Shown in pieces: positions 1 to 4,617 of a stretch of 5,099 nucleotides of DNA. The DNA lies in assembly GCA_949448405.1 (NCBI GenBank), contig CASTFX010000095.1:1-5099 (forward strand). Direction: 5' to 3'. This DNA is from an uncultured Clostridia bacterium. Lineage in GTDB: Bacteria; Bacillota; Clostridia; TANB77; CAG-508. Under the pieces are notes generated by a model. The model did not search any database and had not been told where the DNA came from. It was given only the letters and a program-made list of their open reading frames with translations. Position 1 is the first letter of the stretch; every line of letters begins with the position of its first letter. Made by a program: the position numbers and the translations under genes.

Positions 1-1
1 G

Positions 2-430
2 GGATTTTTCGGAATTGAGCCAGAGGACGAAGATGAAGAATTAGAAAATTATGATGAAGAATATGAACAAGAAGAAGATGAGGAAGAAGAAGATAGAAAA
101 TTATTTGGTAGAAAAAATAAAGTGGTTAACATGCCACAAGCAAATCAAGTAAAAATGATAATTTCTCAACCAACAAATTTTGAACAATCAGAAGAGATTT
201 GTCAATATTTAAAAGAAAGAAAATCTTGCATAGTTAATCTTGAATATGTTAATAAAGATGTAGCGAGAAGAATAGTAGATTTCATAAGTGGTGGCGTTTA
301 TGCTTTAAATGGTCATATACAAAAAATATCTAACTCAATATTTTTAATTGCGCCAGCAAACTATGATATATCTAATGAGATGGGAAGAGAAGAAGTAAAA
401 AATAAGCTATCAGTATCATGGCTTAAATAA
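2..430 (+). CDS. sepF: Cell division protein SepF, N-terminus cut off by window edge
   Basis: SepF tethers FtsZ to the membrane and bundles FtsZ filaments at the division septum. The reading frame is open from base 2 to the TAA at 428-430, giving 142 visible residues against about 150 in the family, so only about ten residues are missing (the membrane-binding amphipathic helix). Visible residues 1-5 read GFFGI. A very acidic linker follows at 6-31, with 20 of 26 residues Asp or Glu. The conserved SepF core runs from about residue 45, including the stretches IVNLEYVNKDVARRIVDFIS and GGVYALNGHIQKIS and a closing FLIAPANYDIS. A GTG at 122 is not the start: it lies inside the conserved protein, has no ribosome site, and the family-typical acidic linker is in frame upstream. 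The promoter is outside the window. Identification is by family pattern and is firm. Confidence 0.93.
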   Translation, partial: GFFGIEPEDEDEELENYDEEYEQEEDEEEEDRKLFGRKNKVVNMPQANQVKMIISQPTNFEQSEEICQYLKERKSCIVNLEYVNKDVARRIVDFISGGVYALNGHIQKISNSIFLIAPANYDISNEMGREEVKNKLSVSWLK

Positions 431-445
431 ACACATATGATATTA

Positions 446-475
446 AGAGGCGAGATTAAATACAGTTTCGCCTTT
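446..475 (+). terminator. Possible terminator or attenuator hairpin after sepF
   Basis: Bases 446-455 can pair with 466-475 (core AGGCGA at 448-453 with TCGCCT at 468-473, two G-U pairs in the outer and inner stem) around a ten-base loop. It lies 16 bases after the sepF stop. The T-run that follows is interrupted (TTTATTTG), so termination may be partial. No convincing sigma-A promoter for divIVA is visible downstream, so readthrough from sepF may supply divIVA. Confidence 0.5.
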
Positions 476-521
476 ATTTGCATATATTTGCTATAAATTT
501 AAAGAGGCAAATAGATTTGCC
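476..521 (+). promoter_or_regulatory. ATTTGC word cluster and inverted repeat abutting the divIVA ribosome site
   Basis: ATTTGC occurs at 476-481, 486-491 and 515-520, and its complement GCAAAT at 507-512. The last two form a perfect 7-base inverted repeat, GGCAAAT-AG-ATTTGCC (506-521), ending at the base before the AGGAGG ribosome site. GCAAAT could pair instead with the copy at 486-491, so two mutually exclusive RNA folds are possible. The first two copies are ten bases apart, about one helical turn. Whether this is a protein operator, an RNA element or chance is unknown. Confidence 0.35.
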
Positions 522-528
522 AGGAGGG
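522..528 (+). promoter_or_regulatory. Ribosome binding site that fixes the divIVA start
   Basis: AGGAGGG lies 12-13 bases before the ATG at 541. This spacing is somewhat long but clear. A TTG in the same frame at 478 would place this site inside the coding region and add 21 residues that do not resemble DivIVA N-termini, so the ATG at 541 is chosen. Confidence 0.8.
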
Positions 529-540
529 AGACAAAAGATT

Positions 541-993
541 ATGATAACACCACTTGATATAGAAAACAAAAAATTTTCAAAAAGAGCTATCAATGGTTAT
601 AATACCGAGGAAGTAGATGATTTCCTAGATGAATTAACAGTAGCATATGAAAAGATATATAAAGAGGTTGCAGATTCAAAGCAAACAATAGAAGACTTAA
701 ATGCAGAACTTGCAAAATATAGGTCAATGGAAAACACTCTTCAAAATACTCTACTTATGGCGCAATCTACAGCAGAAGATGTTAAAAATGTTGCAAAACA
801 ACAAGCAGAAGTGATAATAAATGAAGCACAAAATGCAGCAAAAGAGCAAGTTTTGAAACTAAATTCAGAGATAAAATTAAAAGAAAAAGAAATAGAAGAT
901 TTAGATAAGCAATTTGAAGTTTATAAAGCAAAAATGGAATCTTTATTAATCTCTCAATTAGAGTTATTAAAAAACTCATTAAAAGACCAATAA
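541..993 (+). CDS. divIVA: DivIVA-family cell division / polar scaffold protein
   Basis: DivIVA binds negatively curved membrane at poles and septa and recruits division and cell-wall partners. The product is 150 residues, close to the 164 of the Bacillus subtilis protein. The N-terminal membrane-binding module is easy to recognise: MITPLDIENKKF, then GYNTEEVDDFLDEL at 19-32. From about residue 30 to 145 the sequence is almost continuously charged and heptad-like, as expected for the parallel coiled coil, with no transmembrane segment. The membrane-inserting pair Phe17-Arg18 of the B. subtilis protein is Ile17-Asn18 here, with Lys14-Arg15 just before it. The ATG start is set by AGGAGG at 522-527. 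Upstream sepF is a usual neighbour, though the ylmG and ylmH genes often found between them are absent. It could be a DivIVA paralogue such as GpsB, but length and position favour DivIVA. Confidence 0.9.
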   Translation: MITPLDIENKKFSKRAINGYNTEEVDDFLDELTVAYEKIYKEVADSKQTIEDLNAELAKYRSMENTLQNTLLMAQSTAEDVKNVAKQQAEVIINEAQNAAKEQVLKLNSEIKLKEKEIEDLDKQFEVYKAKMESLLISQLELLKNSLKDQ

Positions 994-1009
994 TTAAATA
1001 AAAATGTCA

Positions 1010-1040
1010 AAGCCCTAAAATAATTTTAGGGCTTATTTTG
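1010..1040 (+). terminator. Rho-independent terminator after divIVA
   Basis: AAGCCCTAAAA (1010-1020) pairs perfectly with TTTTAGGGCTT (1024-1034) around a three-base TAA loop, followed by TTATTTTG on the + strand. The inner A-T pairs would probably open to enlarge the loop. It lies 16 bases after the divIVA stop. The A-rich upstream flank gives only a weak T-run on the other strand, and there is no gene there to terminate. Confidence 0.85.
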
Positions 1041-1183
1041 TCGTATAGGAAAAATAAAGGCGATTATTAAAAGAAATTTTCTAAATATAGGAAGGAACAT
1101 TGAATATGCAATAAACATAGGAAAAAGTAGCTTTCATAGGCATGAACAAACTTCACTTTTGTTCTTTTCTTTGTTAAAAAGAC
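1041..1183 (+). other. Gene-free stretch between the divIVA terminator and the rny promoter
   Basis: No tRNA, rRNA or repeat array is seen, and no open frame of useful length on either strand. The only start codons with something SD-like nearby lead to very short frames: an 11-codon ATG frame from 1142 and a TTG frame of four codons at 1100. ATAGG occurs four times (1045, 1087, 1117, 1136) at uneven spacing. A hairpin with a T-rich tail closes the region. Confidence 0.6.
1144..1175 (+). terminator. Weak hairpin with T-rich tail, possible terminator
   Basis: GAACAAA (1144-1150) pairs with TTTGTTC (1158-1164) around a seven-base loop and is followed by TTTTCTTTGTT. The stem has only two G-C pairs, so it is weak. 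An overlapping alternative stem, TTCAT/ATGAA (1133-1137 with 1142-1146), cannot form at the same time. It may end a short transcript from the preceding gap, back up the divIVA terminator, or be incidental. The T-rich tail may also act as an AT-rich upstream element for the rny promoter. Confidence 0.3.
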
Positions 1184-1212
1184 TTGACAGTTTACAATAA
1201 TACGTATAAAAT
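1184..1212 (+). promoter_or_regulatory. Sigma-A-type promoter of rny
   Basis: The -35 box TTGACA (1184-1189) matches consensus exactly. A 17-base spacer leads to TAAAAT (1207-1212), one base from TATAAT. T-rich DNA precedes the -35 box. Transcription should begin near 1218-1220, giving an AT-rich leader of about 80 bases before the rny ATG. A second -10-like word, TATTAT (1212-1217), overlaps; the 20 bases from there closely resemble those at the ymdB promoter (4572-4591). Confidence 0.85.
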
Positions 1213-1299
1213 ATTATAGTAAGTTAAAATATATTCTAAAATAATTAGCTATATATATTATCTGTACATTGAAAATTAAATAGGAAAGAGGTAAGAGTT

Positions 1300-2844
1300 A
1301 TGGAAAACATGATAACCATAATCGCCACTGCCTTAATCTCTGGAATAATATTCATTCCAATAGGAGTAATAATTAGAAAGAAAATTGCAGAATCAAAAAT
1401 TGCAGGAGCAGAAAGCGAAGCAAAGAGACTTCTAGACCTTGCAAATAAAGAAGCTGAGAATATTAAAAAAGAAGAAATATTTAAAGCTAAGGAAGAAATT
1501 ATGCAAGCCAGAAGTGAGCTAGATAAGGAGATTAGGGAAAGAAGAGGCGAAGTACAAGCCCAAGAAAAAAGACTTATACAAAAAGAAGAAAATCTAGATA
1601 GAAGAGCTGATGGATTTGAACAAAAAGAAAAAGACCTTGAAAGAAAATCACAAGAATTAGAAACGAAGAAAAAAGAATTGCAAGAAGCAATAGAAAAAGA
1701 AATGGCAGAACTTCAAAGAATATCAGGTTTATCAGAAGAAGAAGCTAAAGCTAAAATCTTATCAGAATTAGAAAAGCAAATGACTAATGAAAAGGCAAGC
1801 TTAATCAAAGAAATTACTGATAAGGCAAAAGAGGAAGCAACAAAAAATGCTAGAGAAATACTTACTTATTCAATTCAAAAATGCGCTGCAGACCATACTT
1901 CAGAAACCACTGTATCAATAGTTGCACTTCCAAGTGATGAAATGAAAGGAAGAATTATTGGTAGAGAAGGAAGAAATATAAAAGCTTTAGAAACTTTAAC
2001 AGGTATCGACTTAATAATAGACGATACACCAGAAGCAGTTGTATTATCAGGATTTGATCCATTAAGAAGAGAAGTTGCAAAAATAGCATTAGAAAAATTA
2101 ATCGAAGACGGAAGAATACACCCAGCTAAAATTGAGGAAATGGTTGAAAAAGCAAAAGAAGAAGTTGCTGAAACTATTAAATCAGAAGGAGAAAGAGCAA
2201 CTCTTGAAACAGGAGTTATGGGCTTAAATCCAGAACTAATTAAATTAATAGGAAAACTAAAATATAGGACAAGTTATGGACAAAATGTGCTAAACCATTC
2301 AATAGAAGTATCAAACCTTGCAAGAATTATGGCAGAAGAATTAGGATTAGACAGTAAAAGAGCTGCAAGAGCAGGACTATTACATGATATAGGAAAAGCA
2401 TTAGACCATGACATGGAAGGAACACACGTTGAAATTGGTGTAGAAGTACTTAAAAAATTCAAAGAAAATCCTCTAGTAATTAATGCGGTAGAAGCACATC
2501 ACGAGGATGTTGAACCACAAACATTAGAGGCAGTATTAATACAAGCGGCTGATGCAATTTCAGCATCTCGCCCAGGAGCAAGACGTGAAACATTAGAAGC
2601 ATACATCAAGAGATTAGAGAAACTTGAAGAAATTGCAGATTCTTTTGATGGAGTTGATAAATCTTTCGCAATCCAAGCAGGACGTGAAGTTAGAATAATT
2701 GTTAAACCTGAAAAAGTTTCAGAAGCAGGAATAACAATAATGGCTAGAGATATTGCAAAAAGAGTAGAAGATGAAATGGATTACCCAGGACAAATAAAAG
2801 TAAACGTTATTAGAGAATCTAGAGCAATTGAATACGCAAAATAA
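1300..2844 (+). CDS. rny: Ribonuclease Y, membrane-anchored endoribonuclease
   Basis: RNase Y starts bulk mRNA decay in many Bacillota by endonucleolytic cleavage of single-stranded RNA, acting at the inner face of the cytoplasmic membrane. The 514 residues match the usual length (about 520). In order: an N-terminal membrane helix (about 4-25) ended by Arg-Lys-Lys; a long charged coiled coil (about 28-200); a KH RNA-binding domain with the GREGRN loop at 221-226; and an HD metal-dependent phosphohydrolase domain with His333, the HD pair His362-Asp363, His400-His401 and Asp418. All expected metal ligands are present, so the enzyme should be active. Near 427-430 the family-typical RPGAR stretch is intact. 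The ATG at 1300 has AAGAGGT seven bases upstream; a later ATG (1309) would cut into the membrane helix and lacks an equally placed site. It appears to be a single-gene transcript between its own promoter and terminator. Confidence 0.98.
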   Translation: MENMITIIATALISGIIFIPIGVIIRKKIAESKIAGAESEAKRLLDLANKEAENIKKEEIFKAKEEIMQARSELDKEIRERRGEVQAQEKRLIQKEENLDRRADGFEQKEKDLERKSQELETKKKELQEAIEKEMAELQRISGLSEEEAKAKILSELEKQMTNEKASLIKEITDKAKEEATKNAREILTYSIQKCAADHTSETTVSIVALPSDEMKGRIIGREGRNIKALETLTGIDLIIDDTPEAVVLSGFDPLRREVAKIALEKLIEDGRIHPAKIEEMVEKAKEEVAETIKSEGERATLETGVMGLNPELIKLIGKLKYRTSYGQNVLNHSIEVSNLARIMAEELGLDSKRAARAGLLHDIGKALDHDMEGTHVEIGVEVLKKFKENPLVINAVEAHHEDVEPQTLEAVLIQAADAISASRPGARRETLEAYIKRLEKLEEIADSFDGVDKSFAIQAGREVRIIVKPEKVSEAGITIMARDIAKRVEDEMDYPGQIKVNVIRESRAIEYAK

Positions 2845-2851
2845 GAAAATG

Positions 2852-2884
2852 AAAAAGCTGTTGGTGAAAGCCAACAGCTTTTTT
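2852..2884 (+). terminator. Strong Rho-independent terminator after rny
   Basis: AAAAAGCTGTTGG (2852-2864) pairs perfectly with CCAACAGCTTTTT (2871-2883), giving 13 base pairs. A T-G wobble closes a GAAA tetraloop (2866-2869), a stable GNRA loop. The T-run lies within and just after the 3' arm. The hairpin begins seven bases after the rny stop and separates rny from the sigma-factor operon. Confidence 0.93.
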
Positions 2885-2903
2885 GTAGATTTTTATATTT
2901 TTT

Positions 2904-2930
2904 TGTAACGAAAGAAATAAAGTTTAGGTC
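2904..2930 (+). promoter_or_regulatory. Putative ECF-type, self-activated promoter of the sigma/anti-sigma operon
   Basis: TGTAAC (2904-2909) has the AAC core of ECF sigma -35 elements and follows a run of Ts. After 17 bases comes GGTC (2927-2930), one base from the CGTC -10 element used by several Bacillota ECF sigma factors. Transcription would begin near 2936-2938, only some 22-24 bases before the TTG start. No matching sigma-A promoter is seen in this 63-base gap. Self-activation is usual for this kind of operon but is inferred here. Confidence 0.55.
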
Positions 2931-2943
2931 TTAAATAGTAAAG

Positions 2944-2951
2944 AGAGGTGA
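2944..2951 (+). promoter_or_regulatory. Ribosome binding site that favours a TTG start for the sigma factor
   Basis: AGAGGTGA lies eight bases before the TTG at 2960. The GTG at 2948 is part of this ribosome site itself, so it is unlikely to be the start: it would have nothing suitable upstream and a leader of only about ten bases from the proposed promoter. Confidence 0.7.
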
Positions 2952-2959
2952 AAAACAAA

Positions 2960-3448
2960 TTGGAAGAACTATATAAAAAGTATTCAAAGCTTGTATATAA
3001 TTATTTGTATAGTCTAAGTTGTGATAGAGAAGTAGCAGAAGAATTAACACAGGAAACCTTTTATAAAGCAATAAAAGGGATAAATAAATTTAGAAATGAA
3101 TGTAAAATAAACACTTGGCTATGTCAAATAGCAAAAAATGAATGGAAAAGATATTTAGGAAAGAAAAATAAAATACAACAAATTTCAATTGATAATGATG
3201 AATATATAGAACATGTACTAATTGAAAAATATACAGAAGATAATTTAGAAGCAAGAGATGAAATAATAAACTTATATAAGCAAATACATAAATTAGATGA
3301 AAAAACAAAAGAAGTATTTTACTTAAGGATTAAAGGAGATTTAACATTTAAAGAGATAGGAGAAATCTTTGGGAAAAGCGAAGAATGGGCAAGAATTACT
3401 TTTTATAGAGGGAAAATAAAGTTAAAGGAGGAAATGAGAAATGAATAA
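2960..3448 (+). CDS. ECF-type RNA polymerase sigma-70 family sigma factor
   Basis: A two-domain sigma factor of the extracytoplasmic-function group directs RNA polymerase to a small regulon, usually for envelope stress. It has 162 residues from the TTG at 2960 (166 if the GTG at 2948 were used), normal for ECF factors. Region 2 covers about 1-66: EVAEELTQETFYKAI (24-38) is the core-polymerase-binding helix, and FRNECKINTWLCQIAKNE (44-61) carries the typical TWL..IA.N -10 recognition signature. A linker of about 45 residues follows. Region 4 covers about 111-158, with the helix-turn-helix LTFKEIGEIFGKSEEWARIT (128-147). The SEEWARITFYRGK form is one I associate with clostridial ECF factors. 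The stop overlaps the next gene by eight bases, and its last codons contain that gene's ribosome site, so the two are translationally coupled. The regulon is unknown, and I do not assign an ECF group number. Confidence 0.93.
   Translation: MEELYKKYSKLVYNYLYSLSCDREVAEELTQETFYKAIKGINKFRNECKINTWLCQIAKNEWKRYLGKKNKIQQISIDNDEYIEHVLIEKYTEDNLEARDEIINLYKQIHKLDEKTKEVFYLRIKGDLTFKEIGEIFGKSEEWARITFYRGKIKLKEEMRNE
3424..3431 (+). promoter_or_regulatory. Strong ribosome binding site of the anti-sigma gene inside the sigma gene
   Basis: AAAGGAGG is a near-perfect SD sequence nine bases before the ATG at 3441, much stronger than the site used by the sigma factor with its TTG start. This would favour an excess of anti-sigma over sigma from the shared mRNA, which suits a module kept silent until stress. 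Confidence 0.8.
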
Positions 3449-4505
3449 AATCGATTGTGAAATAATAAAAGACTTACTTCCAAACTATGTTGAGAACCTA
3501 GTAAGTGATAAGACAAAACAAGTAGTAGACGAGCATGTAAAAGCTTGCAAAAGTTGCAAAGAGGATTTAGAAATATTGCAAGAAGAGAAAGAGAGGCAAG
3601 AAGGAGAAGAGAAAGAAAAACAAGAAGAATTAGAGATAAATCATTTAAAAAAATATAACAAAAGGCTATTTATATCAAAAATAATTGCAGGTACACTTTT
3701 AGTAGTTATATTAATTACTTGGGGAAGCTTTTTTACAAGAAGAATAAAGACAAAAATCACTTATGATAAACTATATGAAAAAGGAATAGATGCTTATAAT
3801 ATAATAAAAGAAGCAACAGACAAACTTGAAGAATTAAGAACCATAGAAAATCTTGAATTTATTGATGAATACATAAATATTATGTATTTTGAAGGAAAGA
3901 TAACAGAGTATGTAAATAAGAGAATTAGTAAATTTAAAGATAATAAATGTAGAAAAGAATACTATAGTAAAAATTATAATCCAGAAAAAGAAGAATATAC
4001 AGAGTTAACATTAGGCTATATAAATTATGCCATAACAGAGGGAGATGGAACAAAGATAGTACAATTATATGACAGCGCAGGAGATATACAAAATATTGAA
4101 GGAGAAATAAAAGAATATCCATTATCAAAATCAGCTTTTCATACTATTTCGAATGACTATGGTAGAACAACAGGAGAATGGAGACATACTGCACCATTTA
4201 GCCTATTGAATGTTATACAATGTAGCTTAATAGAAACTCGAGAAGAAGAATACGAAGGAGTTAAGTGTTATGTTTTAAAACTAGATAGTGATACATATAC
4301 AGAAGAAATGTGGATAGAGAAAGAAAGCAAACTAGTAAGAAGATATATTAAAAAACGTTTTGATAATAAAAATCCAGAAACTGAACATAGATATACATGG
4401 ATTATAGGTACAGTTACTGATGAAGAAATCTTCGATGGATATACAGAAGAAGAGGTACTTAAGATGTTTGATGAATTATATGGAAAGTATGGCTGGTTTG
4501 AATAA
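3441..4505 (+). CDS. Membrane-anchored zinc-finger anti-sigma factor with large outer sensor-like domain
   Basis: It probably holds the upstream ECF sigma factor inactive at the membrane until an envelope signal arrives. The 354 residues divide clearly. The N-terminus has a ZAS zinc-binding anti-sigma domain with Cys6, then His32-x3-Cys36-x2-Cys39 (zf-HC2 type). A highly charged Glu/Lys linker covers about 40-74. One membrane helix (about 76-98) is followed by Arg-Arg. The remaining 255 residues would lie outside the membrane. Their first part (about 103-185) is helical and charged. The second (about 188-330) is rich in predicted strands and includes GVKCYVLKLDS (273-283) and EEMWIEKESKLVRRYI (288-303), the pattern of LolA/RseB-like lipoprotein-binding folds. 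Outer cysteines are Cys170, Cys261 and Cys276. The anti-sigma call is firm from domain plus context. The LolA-like reading is inference. No site-1 protease partner is present. Confidence 0.88.
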   Translation: MNKIDCEIIKDLLPNYVENLVSDKTKQVVDEHVKACKSCKEDLEILQEEKERQEGEEKEKQEELEINHLKKYNKRLFISKIIAGTLLVVILITWGSFFTRRIKTKITYDKLYEKGIDAYNIIKEATDKLEELRTIENLEFIDEYINIMYFEGKITEYVNKRISKFKDNKCRKEYYSKNYNPEKEEYTELTLGYINYAITEGDGTKIVQLYDSAGDIQNIEGEIKEYPLSKSAFHTISNDYGRTTGEWRHTAPFSLLNVIQCSLIETREEEYEGVKCYVLKLDSDTYTEEMWIEKESKLVRRYIKKRFDNKNPETEHRYTWIIGTVTDEEIFDGYTEEEVLKMFDELYGKYGWFE

Positions 4506-4548
4506 ATTTTAAAAGTGCAATTAGACTATTAGTATTCATTAATAAATC

Positions 4549-4577
4549 TTGCTTTAATCTTCATTTTATAGTATCAT
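4549..4577 (+). promoter_or_regulatory. Probable sigma-A-type promoter of ymdB
   Basis: TTGCTT (4549-4554), 17 bases, then TATCAT (4572-4577), one base from the -10 consensus. Transcription would begin near 4583-4585, about 34 bases before the ATG. A 9-base direct repeat, TAATCTTCA, flanks the -10 box (4555-4563 and 4590-4598). The 112-base gap from the anti-sigma stop holds no convincing terminator, so readthrough from the sigma operon is possible. Confidence 0.6.
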
Positions 4578-4617
4578 AGTAAAGTAAAATAATCTTCAAG
4601 AAGAAAGGATGATACAA

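Noticed and set aside
122..430. GTG-initiated reading of sepF
   Set aside because: It would drop the family-typical acidic linker, which is open in the same frame from base 2, and it has no ribosome site.
478..517. Sigma-A promoter for divIVA
   Set aside because: TATAAA at 492 has no -35 at the right distance, and TTGCTA-N17/18 to 511-517 is weak and would start transcription inside the ribosome site.
478..540. TTG-initiated N-terminal extension of divIVA
   Set aside because: The extension contains the AGGAGG ribosome site for the ATG at 541 and does not resemble DivIVA N-termini.
782..979. Reverse-strand open frame opposite divIVA
   Set aside because: Leu-rich shadow of a coiled-coil gene; no ribosome site and no family resemblance.
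1045..1140. Four ATAGG words as a repeat array
   Set aside because: Spacing is irregular (42, 30 and 19 bases) and flanks do not match; likely composition.
1142..1177. Possible 11-codon peptide (ATG at 1142) overlapping the weak hairpin
   Set aside because: Ribosome site is poor and distant, and the sequence is better explained as a hairpin with a T-rich tail.
2274..2462. Reverse-strand open frame opposite rny
   Set aside because: Lies wholly within the conserved HD domain of RNase Y on the other strand; no independent signals.
3090..3308. Reverse-strand hydrophobic open frame opposite the sigma factor
   Set aside because: Composition is what an A-rich gene gives on its complement; no start signals.
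3934..4128. Reverse-strand hydrophobic open frame opposite the anti-sigma gene
   Set aside because: Same reason: Leu/Tyr/Ile-rich shadow with no ribosome site or promoter.
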